Shown in pieces: positions 22,571-35,100 of a DNA stretch of 64,000 bases. Each line of letters opens with the position of its first letter. Positions within the stretch are counted from its first letter, which is position 1. Under the pieces are notes generated by a model. The model was not told the origin of the DNA. It made no database searches and was given only the letters and a program-made list of their open reading frames with translations. This DNA is from Petrosia ficiformis (Eukaryota; Porifera; Demospongiae; Haplosclerida; Petrosiidae): contig OX345638.1 of NCBI GenBank assembly GCA_947044365.1, forward strand, positions 5,406,201 to 5,470,200, in the 5' to 3' direction. Position numbers and translations under genes: made by a program.

Positions 22571-23019
22571 CATGCGATATTTGAAAGGATGTCTTGGACA
22601 TCTGAAGGCAAATCTGGACATGTATGGGCAAATAATAATTTTGATAAACACTAATATTTAATTGCTCATTATTCTGTCATTGTGCACAAGAAACTAACTA
22701 CATGTATATTTTGGGATCTAGGTGGAGCAATAGTTCCTCTTCTGGATACACGATTTCATTGGCTACTTTAAGAAATTGATATAATTATGTGTTTGTCGAA
22801 ATATTGACAGCCAAATGACTGATTTTCACATTCAAGGTTACATGTACATATATGAAAGATAGTCCAGTATTGGTAGGAATGAACCTAATAGTGATTATGA
22901 AGGTCTAAAATAAGTACATTTTCATATCTGATAGAATATAATTCTTATTCATTTGATGCTATTGTTGATATGATATACGTTTACAAAATAAATGCATTTG
23001 CCAGTTAAATAATATGTCA

Positions 23020-23125
23020 ACATGATGTACATGTACATTATTATATATACATGTATATGTACTCAATTAGAGTACATACATGTACATGTACATGTACACA
23101 ATTAAAGTACATACATGTACATAAT
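23020..23125. repeat. Palindromic GTACAT/ATGTAC array
   Basis: Overlapping ATGTACATGTAC words, self-complementary at many offsets, near the A/B unit boundary. Similar arrays are at 24,325-24,420, 24,560-24,760, 42,030-42,330, 42,420-42,720 and 44,740-44,950. Not coding: open frames across them are rich in Tyr, Met, Cys, His and Val only because of the repeat. Confidence 0.75.
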
Positions 23126-23161
23126 TAATCCGAGCGCGTAGGCGGAGGGTTCTAGTACTTG

Positions 23162-23162
<1 letters not shown>

Positions 23163-23198
<36 letters not shown>

Positions 23199-23224
23199 TG
23201 TATGTCTGTCTGTCTGTCTGTGTG
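23163..23224. repeat. Microsatellite (GT)n followed by (GTCT)n
   Basis: About 17 GT units followed by GTCT tetramers. Simple repeat with no sign of function; present only in unit B's left end. Confidence 0.9.
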
Positions 23225-23691
23225 TTACCACGTAATCTTTGCAAATACCAGATGATACTAATTTGTTGACACATGGTTGAAGACGCTATATATCCGTAAT
23301 GCCAACATTTAAAGGATTTGTTCTGAACTCATCTTGTTGCAGAGAAACAGCCGTGTAAACTCTCATCAATCTGTCGCCATCTTGAAAATTTTTCGTGGTT
23401 CAGCAGAAAACACTGAACCACTAACTTTTGTCTCTTTGAAGCTTTGTTTGTCTATTGTCCTAACGAGTGTTTATACAGCTATTTGTGAAATTTTGTCCAG
23501 AAATTCGCTAGTTCTCAAGAGATCTGATGGCCTTGCTATCCCTATAATTTGCATATTCATGTACTGACTACTTAGTGTTGATACGAATGGTGTGTTCCTG
23601 GCTGTTCCAATGTTACTTAGGCAAAGTTGCTCTAAAGCCATGCTGCTTAGCAGTAGCTAGCGAGGGTTACGCACGTTAGCGTATTCATTAA

Positions 23692-24230
23692 CCCTTAGAG
23701 CACTGATGTCACATGCGTATATGTGACATTTCACCCCTACGTGGTTCGCCGTCTGTTCCTAGCTACACAAAGCTGTCTAAATGTTTGTAATTGGCGTCAG
23801 GCACAAGCTGATGAACGTGGCTAAAAAAGTTGATGGTTTTTTGGCTGCCCTTTCGCCTAAATAACAATTACGGGGGGGGGGTGTCGGAATTTTAAAGGGG
23901 GGTGTCCCCCCTTTAACTGGGGTCTGCAATTTGCAGTTTTTGTGACCCCGCCTATGTGCTCTGGTGGGTACCTGAGGCCTTTTCCTTGCTGTGAAACCTG
24001 AAATCGTGGGTGTAGCTGGTGCCAACATGCAGTGGGGTCATTTTGTTAGCCCCAGTTCCAGTCAAAAGAGGGAGAGCACTGCATTTGATTTGATCCTACA
24101 AATGTCAGAAAAGTCCTGAGCCAAGTTTGGGGTAGAGAAAGTGAACGGTGGCCAAATTATATACATACAATAGAGTCGCCAGTGTTGGAAATGGGAAGAA
24201 TTTTGAAAAACAGGCTCAGTGCTCTAAGGG
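23692..24230. mobile_element. Complete piggyBac-like MITE with TTAA ends
   Basis: 539 bp between TTAA (23,688-23,691) and TTAA (24,231-24,234). Both ends read CCCTTAGAGCACTGA inward. TTAA duplications with CCC termini are the hallmark of piggyBac. The interior is non-coding, so it is non-autonomous. A truncated inverted copy is at 21,027-21,225. Confidence 0.85.
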
Positions 24231-24424
24231 TTAAAGTACATAAATGTACATGAAAATTCATGAGCCTAGCATGCTAGCAAAAGGTGTAGAAACCATTAAC
24301 AAACACAACAAACAAACATGTATATATGTACACTATGTATGTACAGGTACACTACATGTACATGTACATGTACATGCATATACATGTAGTACACTATATG
24401 TACATGTATACTACATGTATATGT

Positions 24425-24530
24425 CTGTCTGGAGTACAGAGTGTAGTGGGTTCGAATCCCACCTGGGGCAACTCTCATTTTCATTTTTCCATTGCTTCAG
24501 GTGTCTCTCTTTCTTTCTTTCTTTCTTTCT
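24425..24530 (+). mobile_element. tRNA-derived SINE fragment
   Basis: Contains an exact RNA polymerase III B-box GGTTCGAATCC (24,449-24,459) in a T-arm-like setting (GTGGGTTCGAATCCCAC), then CTGGGGCAA ... TTGCTTCAGG and a TTTC tail (24,508-24,530). No convincing A-box or acceptor stem precedes it, so it is 5'-truncated and not a tRNA gene. Confidence 0.6.
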
Positions 24531-24985
24531 ACATCTCTGATAACATCATGTATACGTATATGGACACTCTATGTACATGTACACTACATGTATTATATGT
24601 ACATGTATACTACAAGTACATGTATACTACATGTATATACATGTATGCACACTACTACCTGCATGTACATTTACACTAAATGTAAATTTTATAGCATTAT
24701 ATGCACATTATATAGTACATATATCCACAGAGGTATGCACATGTACAAGTACATGTATGTTACACATGTACAGTGAGGCTAGGTTCACATAATGACACAA
24801 AGCCTTGCATCATGTTCGTTGCATTATGATAAAATTCTGAAACTGATTGGTTAAATACAACACTATCCTCCCGTTACGTATTGCATTTACAATACAATTG
24901 ATGCAATGCAAAGAAACAAAAGGCTTTCCGTCATTATGTAAACCTAGACTTAATGGTACTATAAAAACTATTTCTTAATTCTTAC

Positions 24986-27900
24986 CTATATAATTTTAGT
25001 AATGGTATGTTTTGTCTTTTCATACAATCCAATGCTATCTGAACATTCTCTAATCTCTGAAGTCTTAAATGTGGGGACTTGTGGTACCTGAATAGATAAT
25101 TATAAAACATTATATCATCTGACACAGGACAATAATACATGCTGTAGGGTTACATACAGTACAAGATGTTTAGTTAGGGAGAGGGAAGAATTGATCATAT
25201 GAAAAACACTGCCAAAGAGGGGGGGCATTTAGGGTGGGGGTTGAGAGGTATTGGGTTGTGCCCTAAAGATATTTCTTTGCCCTCTGTTAGTTTACGGAGC
25301 TCCAGAAGACTTGTAGCTGAAATTTTGTAGCATGTTGAAATATATTTGGTTTAAAATCTTGGCAGTAAACTCAAGTTAGGAGGATATCCTGCAATTCTGA
25401 ATGTATGATAACATATAGTGTATCTCCTTATTAAGGGTGATAGGAGTTCAACAGTAGTACATGAAGTTTGATGAAAAAAAATGTTGTAAAACAGTGTTTT
25501 CAGCATAAGCTATAAACCAACATGGAGGGAGAGCTACTGTATACAGTTACATGTACATCGTAGATCCATTATATGTATAATTATGTGTATTTAATCTGTA
25601 CACATAATGGAAGTGGTTTGATTCAGAATTATTAACTACTTAGTTCATTTGGTTTACAATTTGGAAGTTTTAATGCCTACCGGAGATATAATTTGAAGCA
25701 TGGGCCAAATTGGCTCAATATTGGTTAGTATGTGTGTGTCATTGGGAATATGCATATCATGAGCCAATTAACAAAGCCTTCATGCATTTAGTGACAATAA
25801 TTGCAGTCATAATTTAATCATAATAATTGTAGTCATCAGTTAATCATAATGCATCTGACTCAAAGAGAGAACTGTGAGTGCTAAGTAAGAAGCTCTTTTG
25901 CCAATGGTGCACCATATGAGATTATCAAACACATCTACTATGTTAATAGCTAAAGCTAGTGTACTGGTTTTAGTACATATTTATTCAACAGGGTATATAC
26001 AAGTAGACATATCCTGGATGGATATTTGGATTCCCCAACATATTATAATAGAACTATCCATTTGTGGGAAACACTGCAGGCTTTCATTTAGAAAAATGGG
26101 GGGGGGGGGGGGGGGGGGGCGATGTATAGGGTTGGTGTGGTCTGCACACCAACTGCCCAGGGGGGTGTGGGGGCATGCTCCCCCGGGGATTTTTTTGGTG
26201 TTCGACTCTCTGAGGTCATTTCTGGTGCATTTTCAGACCACAATGATGTAACTGTTTGAGATACTATTTTTGGAATCTAAACCCAAAATAGTTGTATTCA
26301 GCTAACTATTAACATTAAAAATATTTTTGGGCAACCAAATTCCCAAGGGGGGGCAAGACTCTAGCAAGGGGGGGGGGGGGGCGAATGCCCCCCCCCACCC
26401 GCCCCCTAAATGAAACCCTGCACTGTTTACAATGTACAATTAGATCTATTATAATTAAATTCATTTTGCGTAATTATTTATCAATATGTTTGAACAACAA
26501 GGAAATGAAGTAATGTGTCAAATCCTCCATGGAACTACCGTCCCTCCATTATTAGGCCTTCTCTCTCCTCTTTCAAATAGAGGTCAATAATTTAGTCATT
26601 CAATACAACATGAAATATAATTGTAATACATACATGTACATGTACATCAGTGTTTATGATAAGCTCATATGGCACACCATTGGTCCAATGAGCTTCTTAT
26701 TTGGCACTGCAGTTCTCTCTTTGTGTCAGATGGCAAAGTTAATTATGATTATATATCACTATCGTCCAGCCTTAGTCTGTATATATACATGTATGTAATA
26801 CAGTAATGCATGTATAAATGTATAATCACAACATCAAAAGGTGTCATATATTTATAATAATAACCAATACGTCTCTTGTGTATACTGGTTTCATGCCTGA
26901 TTTATTCATGAACCACACACCCCATAGCAATGGACACAAGTCATGAATATCATTACAAGTAACATGACAATTATGTAACTACGTACATGTAAGAACAGAT
27001 AATTTTGACTTTTTGAGTAAACAACTTTGTTCAAATGTTTATGTGTAATCACTCATTGTGTGGCCACTTCATACAGTAAACTACTGCATGAAATTAGGTA
27101 TCTAAAATAACAGTACCTGACATTATTAAGTTTATGTAGTATCACTGTACTTTAATGGACTACAGTGTACATCGTTAGAGAAGTACACTGTACTTCTAAT
27201 GTACATGGTCTACACAGTATTACACATTAGTACTATGCTATCTCATACACACACACATTCACACGTTACTATGATTACAGTACAAAGTAGTACTATAGTA
27301 CTACTTAGAAGTACAGTTGACTATCACTTTATTAAAGTATAGTTCCCATTATAGTATGTAAACTTAACAAAGTCAGGTACTGTATCAAGTTTCATTCCCT
27401 GTAAAAAAATGCCCAACTAATGAATGCTCAAAAGCTAGTGTTTGAATCATTTACTTCAATCGGTCAGTTTTTCTAAATACAATCCCATTAAAACATTGAC
27501 CAGCTTACCTAATGAATTGTATTGATTGTGGTGCTACAATTTTCATTAATTCAATTAGAACTAAACCATCTTTAAGACCAGAACGTAAGTCTGTTATGTG
27601 CATCTGATGTTCTGAAGATTTCAATTGTTGATTAATCCACTGTGTGAAGCTAGTCTGTTGTTCTTTAACCCAATCAGTATCATCATTCTTACCAGATACA
27701 CTGCCATTGCTAATAGATTGATGGATAGATAGATAGACAGATAGATAGATAGAATATATAATATACATGTAATTATGTACATCTAATATCTGATTTACAG
27801 GACACATCAAGTTTGTGGAAGCTTTTAGTTGCATGTCAACCCATGGCTTTGTCTCAGGCATCCAAAACTGAGGATAGCCAAACCTACTATGAACAATACA

Positions 27901-28351
27901 GCCTATACACTTGCCTTGGCAGGTCTGATATGCAATAATATAAACCTGCATGTACTACATCAAAATAGTTGCCATGGTAACGTAGTAAGCATATATGTTA
28001 TAGCTACATCCATGTACATAATTATATATTGTAATTATATACAATAATTATAATTATAGAGGACATATGTACATGCATGATAGAAAAATGAATCAGTAGA
28101 TGAATAAATAGATTAAGAGATACAATGTAGCTGAATAGATTAAATGCTCCATTAATAGATGAAGCATAAGTGAATAGATAGATGAACACACTCACAGTTG
28201 TACACAAACACACACACATGTGCACACACTTTGATTGCTTTGCTAGTGATGGATTAGTATCAGGATGTGAACTAAGTAGAGAGAAGACATCTCCTCCACT
28301 ACCCAATCTAGCCCTCCTAGGACTTCTGGATCCATTAACTGTAGCCATCAA
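24986..28351 (-). CDS. CH-domain (actin-binding) gene, exons 1-3, unit B
   Basis: Exon 1 28,351-28,230, exon 2 27,709-27,509, exon 3 25,087-24,986, all GT-AG with matching phases (2, 2, 2). Exon 3 continues the CH domain with LRLQRLENVQIALDCMK, the helix that follows the DG loop in filamin and spectrin CH1 domains, and ends IPLLKLYR. With exon 2 this covers most of one CH domain. No fourth exon is recognisable to the left (22,985-24,985 is transposons and simple repeats), so this copy is a 5' fragment unless a long intron spans into unit A. It is the only copy in the window with three undamaged exons. It may act as a decoy fragment or simply be a duplication by-product. Confidence 0.72.
25640..26740. 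repeat. Palindromic (foldback) block, unit B
   Basis: Equivalent of the block at 130-1,060. The left arm is complete but lacks the SINE tail. The right arm stops near 26,745, where a deletion joins it to the right end of the hAT-like relic (CCAGCCTTAG at about 26,768). The MITE at 26,077-26,420 sits in its middle. Confidence 0.65.
26077..26420. mobile_element. hAT-like MITE with poly-G and 5-bp target duplication
   Basis: Same family as 21,793-22,154, in opposite orientation. Ends CAGGCTTTCATTTAG and the complement of CTAAATGAAACCCTG; target duplication CACTG at 26,072-26,076 and 26,421-26,425. Units A (about 625) and C (about 44,306) show the empty site ACACGGTTTAC. It contains a run of 22 G (26,098-26,119) and another G-rich stretch near 26,367. 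Confidence 0.9.
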
Positions 28352-31300
28352 ATGAATTTATCTACAAGTTAAGAGATAGAAGACTTTGAAACTAATGTTA
28401 TAACAATTTTAAATAGATTACAGATTGAATAGTTCATTTCATTGTAATAAGTCACTTACATTTAATTGCAATGTGTCTTATGATATACATGTAATGTAGG
28501 ACAAACATTTGCTTTGCTATTTAAGATATGTTTGTCAGTGTTAGAAGACATAATATTATGTTACTGGGTATAATAACAACAGTAGGATAATTACTGAATT
28601 CACAAGCAACCTCATTTGTTTAGCTTGAGAAGCCAAATATAAGGAAGCCAAGCAAGAACTGCCAAAAAAGGTAAATTACTTCCTGCTCAACTTTGCTGTA
28701 CAAAATAGAAGTGTTCTAATGGATTAAATAACCAAAGTATGGCCTTGTCTCTAGACAATCACTACATAGATACTAAAACAGTTCATACAATCTTCATTAT
28801 TTCCAAACACTTAACAAAGGACTGATAAAACAGGAAAATTGTCGGCTTCTATTTTCTTTACTACATGTACATTCATGTCTGATATAATAATTACGATACT
28901 GACATAATTATGTTAATTAAATTACACAACACAATAGACTATTAGTCTAATAGGAAATGAATATAATTGTGACATAATTTCAAAAATGGACCTTCTCCCA
29001 TAAAATAGTTCTGGACAAACACATTGAATCACTCGCTATTTTGCCATTTTATACAGAAAGGCAATGCAGTTTGGTATCCGGGAAGAGCTATCGTTAATCT
29101 TCTTAAATACCACAGTTTGTTGGCTTCCTATACAGAATGACTTAACAACAAGTGAATGAACGAAAGTGTTTCACCAAAAAATATTCTTACGAGAAGATCC
29201 TCTTTTTTTGATAATTAGATCATAATTAATAAGATATATTCAGAAGGAGTATTCCTATGATTGCTTGGTGATGAACACATATCAATCACTGCTGATGTCT
29301 CTACTTTTCTGTGTACTCGAAAACTGAGGCCTGAAGAACTAAGTGTAAATGCAGTCTAAGTTGATGAAACTGAAGCACTACTTCAAGGTTCTAAATGACT
29401 ACATATTTCCTCATGTCTGAAACTCTAATTTTTACATTATCTATAAACTGTTTATCTACTATATACAACAGTTATTAGTATTATTTACATTTTAAAATTT
29501 TTCCTAAATCTTCCTGCTAGTCTATAGCTGAAGCACGTGTTCTTTATGCATCACGTCCATTAAATGACTGAGCTCCTTGGAATAACGCAACATCCTTAAC
29601 TACGTATACAATGCATACTCATGTAAATGAGAAAAGAATATATATAATTATATATATAATTATAATTTTACATTAGATATATTTGAACAGTGAACCCGTG
29701 GGAAAGCAATCATAGGGACAGGCCTATGGGCCATAAAAAGGTGTATAATAATTATACTAAGTATACTATATTAAGTGTTTTATGAACATAGGGGTAATCA
29801 ATATTCAATTAGTGAGATAACAACCTGTATAGAATAATTACTATTTCCCTATTTTGTATAGGATACCAAAAACACACTCAATTATAAATACAATAATTTA
29901 ATCAAAAAATATTTGAAATATTTTCATTCCTTTAGTGTATTACATACTAAAGAGTTTATATAAACCTATTGGCTTCATAGTCAATACTAAATGTAACATA
30001 AATATAACAACTATATATATATCAGGTATTTAGTGAATATTTGTAATAATTATAGATTATGTAAATTAGCTGATAAATAGAAACGCACAAAACATGTCTG
30101 TTATCTAATTATCACTACACACATGATATATTAGTAGAAATAGTGATGTAATGATGTAATACTAAATTAAATTTTATTGATAGTATATATGATAAAATGA
30201 TGACTTCAGATATACACTCAGTTCCATTATGTTACCTACGACATCAAATTGCTCTTAATGATCGGGGTTCCCCAGGATTTCTCAAAACTGGAATGGGTCA
30301 CCCCTCCTCAGATTTAGGAAGTAAATCAATCATACTGAACATATTCCTGCCCCATATATTCTATTTGTGTAGCAAATAGTATCATGTATTATAGTTATGA
30401 ATAACTTTTAATAACTTGCTGCAATTAATACAAATTAATCGTAGTTAGAAATTATGTGTTAATGAATTGTAATGAATGCTCATACTGATGACGAAATATA
30501 ATATATGTAGTATAATTATAGGTTGTGATGTGTATTATAGGTTGTGCTAACAGAACTGGTACCAGTTATCATTTAGTGTGCTGCTCTACTATGTCGAAGA
30601 CAAATGCACAATAACTTCAACAGTGAATAGATTTACAAAGCAACCACCACGGAGAATGGAGTTAGCTTAGAGGAGTATAGGTGTATTAGAATATAAATCT
30701 GATCTATAATCCTATCATAACACGATAAACCTTAGACCTAGGATTGAGGGCAATTTATATCTGATGAACCAATACTTGGTCTCTAGTCACTACTATCTCT
30801 ATAGTTATAATGAGCTAACACAACAACTATTCATGTGGTATGAGATATTACATTGCAGAAGCATCTTTACCATAGGGATCTAAATGCACATTTAATAATA
30901 ATAAGTTATATATCTGTCTATTTATGCATCACCAAAAAATAACAAAACACAGTTTACCTTTGATACACAAACTGCAAGAGATAACAGTCACTTTACAAAT
31001 ACAATCAGTAAATTTAGTACTATAATAATTATTTATAATATGATTGCAATATTTTACTAACCCTGTAGTATTTTAGAGAGCTTATCCCAGCCAATCGTCA
31101 GCCTACCGAGTTATTGAGTAAAGAAGGTGGGTCTTGTAAAATCCTCATAGGGGTGTGACTCTAATTACTAGGGGACTAAGGGAGTAGCTTCAGCGATGGC
31201 TCTGATCCTACAAACCCAACTGTGGAATAGCGAATGGATTTGTTTGACATTTCCCAAGATAGCTGCTAAATTTTTTGTGAAAACATCTGTTGCACAATTA

Positions 31301-32192
31301 GTTATGCCAAAAATTTTTCCGAAGTTGTTACTGTAGCAGATACCTAAAGTAGAATTGTAACGCAATAGCTAAACAAATTTCATTGATTGCACCATTATAC
31401 AGTTGTTACAAAGAATTGAACAGAACTGTTAGCTATCAAACCCCCATCTTTTTTGTGAGGATATTAATTAACTTCTGATTTGTCTTGGGACAAAATTATT
31501 ACGAGCTGGATCATTCTCCTTCATGTATACACTGAATGCATTACATCATCATTATAACTGCCAGATCTAGAGTACAGTTATTTATATCTAGCTAGTAGCA
31601 CAGTTTCTATTTGTAGCTAGAAACTCATAAATGGTTAGTTACATGTAGAAACTGCCTAATTAATGGTGCTAGTGACAATTAACTATCAATTTAATGTTTT
31701 TTTCATCAGTTTCAGTTTACATTCTTAATTTACATTCTTCTATATGTTCAATATCTTGATTATCTTATCTTCAAGCAAACATTTAGCAAACAATAGTAGC
31801 ATCACCAGCATGTGACCATGGCGAAAATACAAATCAGGTGACTTCAGGATGTCATATCATATGACTTCCTTGCGTGGATTCGTTTCCAAGGTAATCCAAA
31901 ACTAATAACAGTACGCTAGGGCGTGTCACATGATCACCATTTCTTAGTGAAAGACTGTGAAACTGTTTTAAAAGAGACTTCACTTTTCATGATACGCTTC
32001 TGTATATGACTACAGTGTTAGAGGTAAGAAAAATCTAAAACCCAAAGCATAGCCTACAACAATATTTCTTTTCTTTAATTACCAACAGGTTTTTTCACAA
32101 CCTAACTCAGTTGAAAAAATCTATGATTATATTTTAGGATACACTCTATCACTATAAAGACTAGCTAGTCACTATTCACAATAGTATTAGCT
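28352..32192. other. Intergenic region between divergent genes, unit B
   Basis: Nearly identical to 5,672-9,256 of unit A, with two extra pieces: about 230 bp at 28,985-29,215, also present in C and so deleted in A, and about 35 bp near 30,925. It holds a TIR element (29,254-29,716), the CCAAT/GGTGGGTCTTGT segment near 31,090 and a possible leader exon with MTTVLE (32,006-32,023). No gene is supported. Confidence 0.6.
29254..29716. mobile_element. MITE with CCTATGATTGCTT ends, unit B
   Basis: Same element as 6,348-6,822, carried along by the duplication: flanks and interior match with few differences. Non-coding. Confidence 0.65.
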
Positions 32193-35100
32193 ATGACTGC
32201 ATCAACAGTGCAGGAGGTAAAAATCAAAATCAACGTATATATGTGATAATTAATAAGCTTTTGCTCATTTACAGCGACAATTGCGTTTTTTATTTCGATC
32301 TTGTAAATGTGAATCCGAATCAATTAATATACTAGTAATAGGGAAGACAGGAGTTGGAAAGTCTGCCATTACAAATGCCATTATTGGAGAAAGTCTCGCA
32401 CCAGAAGTTAAAGAACTAGAAGGTGTAACTAGGGATGTTACTTGTCACGAGACAATTATAAATCATATCAAGTTCAGAGTATGGGATTCTCCTGGTCTTC
32501 AAGATATCACAGAGATAGATGATAACATTACAGAAAGGATTATGCAGACCTTGAGGCAACACTGCAGTCACCTGCATCTTTTTTTATACTGCATTCGTAT
32601 GGATCGAGATCGTATGGAAATATCAGATTTTTATGCTATGAAGCAGTTATCTCAATTGTTTACTCCTAAAATTTGGGATTGTGCAATTTTTGCCCTCACA
32701 TTTGCGAATCGTGCTTTACCTCCACCTGAAATGAAAATAGAAACCAAGGAAGAAGCTGCTCAGTGGTTTAAAGAGCATATCAAGAAGTTTAAGGAGGCAA
32801 TTGTCAACGCCTTAGTAGAGAATGGCATTCCAACAAATAAGGCAAAACAAGTACCTGTTATTCCAACAGGTTATCACCCTTCCATATTTATGTCCAACAC
32901 AAGGGAGCTCTTAGACAGACCTGACTGGTTCACTCCATTTTGGCATTTATGCACAAGGCAGATGAAAGAAAATACAATAATGGCACTATTGGCTTCACAA
33001 AAACAAGTAGTTAAAGGTAAAACAACATCCGATAAGGCACAGGAGGGTGCAGAGAAACGACAGGAACTAAAAAGGAAAGCAACAATAGTAGAGGTTATTA
33101 CTAATAGTCGTAACAACTTCATTAAAATCATAACTCTTTATTATTTGCAGAGTCATGACTGGAAAATAGAAGTTTCAGATTCAAGTTCTTGGGCTGCACT
33201 AATTGAAAAAACAAAGTAGGCATGTTTGCTAATCTGATCTATATCTGTTACGAACTTACATCGATCGCATGATAATTTGTAAATTAAATCAATTCAGTGT
33301 ACATCCATGTAATAATTCCTCTTTATAATAATATTATCATATAATTATAATATTTTATATACTTCATTTTAATATTTAGCAACACTTCATCTGGTGAACT
33401 TAAAGAGGAAGTCAAGCCAATGCAGAAAGAAAATGTATCAGGTATGGTATGCACTTATGATTATTATGAATTTACATGCTAATTATTTGTAAAATACATA
33501 GATGGGTTTAAGGATGAGTTCCTTCAAGTTGAATATTTGAAAGTATAACAATTATCTGTATTTTTACAAAAAATGTTGATAACTCTACCAACTCTGTGAT
33601 GTACTACATGACTTGGCTGGCTTACAGCTTTGTAACACTGGCATGCAGACAAATATAGCATCTAACTGATAAAATTATAGTTAAGTGTAGAGAACTCGAA
33701 CGACGTCCGTCCTTTAAATCCTAGTCCTTGTTTCGGTGGACAATTTATTGTAAGGTTGACTGGATTCTCATTGCCAAAGATTGTATTGAAAGAAATAAAG
33801 AAACTGCACACGATGTTTCGACTGTGTAGTTTTCTTCAAGTGTGCAGTTTGTCTGTGCATGCAGGCTATTTATACAGAAACAAAAAAACAAAAAACAAAA
33901 AACAAAAAACAAAAAACAAAAGTTGCAAAAATAAAAATAAATAAATGAATAAATAAATAATATTGTATAATATATAATACAAAGCGCATGTACAAAAATT
34001 AATAAAGATGTACTGAAAAAAAGTGACCTGTTAAATATGATGTGAGTGTGCCAGCGTGTGTGGGTGGAGAGTCTATGACATCACAATCTGTCTCGTCTCG
34101 GATTGATCTCTAAAGGTTGATAGGTCTGGAGTAAGGTAATCCACTTGCTATCTCTGATCTTCCTTAGAGGAGTGTCTCTCTTCCATAGTTGTTCTATTAC
34201 CATTACTTGCAAGTCCTCCAGAGTGTGTTGTAGTGAATTGAAGTGGGCAGCAACTGGTTTTTCATGAATCTTTTTATTGACAATATCGAAACGGTGGCCG
34301 TTCATTCGTTCATTCAAGGTCTGCTCTGTCTCACCCACATACTGGAGTCCACATCTTTTGCAAGAAATTAAGTAAATGAGATTGGAAGATTTGCAGGTGG
34401 CTTTGCATCTAATTTGGTACTGTTTTCCTGTGGTCTTGCTGGAAATTTGATCTGTTGTGACCAATATCGGGCATGTATTACACCTCAGCCTTCCACAAGG
34501 TGAATTTCCAGGTGTTTCCCTTGGTCTTGTGGAGACTTCAGCATGTACCAGGAGATCCTTTAAGTTCTTTGGTCGTCTATAAGATCTGAGGGGAGGAGAA
34601 GGAGATGCAGCTTTCATTCTTTCTGAGGAACACATAATTGGATGGAGTTCCTTTGTAATACTGCCTAATGGTGGATTAGAGGGATGGTAAGTTACAACAA
34701 GAGTATTCGAGTTTCTTCTTTTTTCTCCGTTGTTTGAAGGCAGTCTTCTCTTGTTTTTGTAGATGCTTGTTTTTTGTTTTGGTTGATGTGGTATGAGGTA
34801 GTCTTTCGTCTTCTTATCGATTAAACCTTTTGTGAACAGCTGTTGGACTTGCTGTTTGTCTTCCTTTTAGAAGGGAGGTGTTAGCTCTTTTTCTAGTTTC
34901 TGGTAAAAACTTGTATCACCAAGTTGTCTGCCTGTTTCTGCTAAATAGTCTTCTTTATTCATCACTACTACTGCTGATCCTTTGTCTGCTTCCTTGATGA
35001 TGATGTCATCCCTCTTTTGCAGATCTTTGAGTGCTTTCCTTTCTTCTGGTGTTGGGTTGTCTCTGGCTTTCGGAATGCTGGTGTTCCCATTCAAGATGCA

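Larger units (their letters stand above)
1..22984. repeat. Segmental duplication, unit A (left end outside window)
   Basis: First of three paralogous units. Homologous markers recur in the same order and orientation in all three: palindromic block, CH exons on the minus strand, TIR element, AIG1 exon, Roc-COR exon and CARD-like exon. The ATG exons of the GTPase genes are 22,936 bp (A to B) and 26,886 bp (B to C) apart. Unit A alone keeps the caspase and death-domain exons and the expanded minisatellite. The boundary with unit B is set where the sequence near 22,985 matches that near 41,985; the exact phase of the unit is arbitrary. Confidence 0.85.

Noticed and set aside
24449..24459. Possible tRNA gene (exact B-box)
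   Set aside because: No A-box, acceptor stem or anticodon arm fits upstream; the TTTC tail and dispersed copies show a SINE.
24244..24792. Overlapping frames rich in Tyr, Cys, His, Val and Met
   Set aside because: They arise from GTACAT palindromic repeats and the SINE tail.
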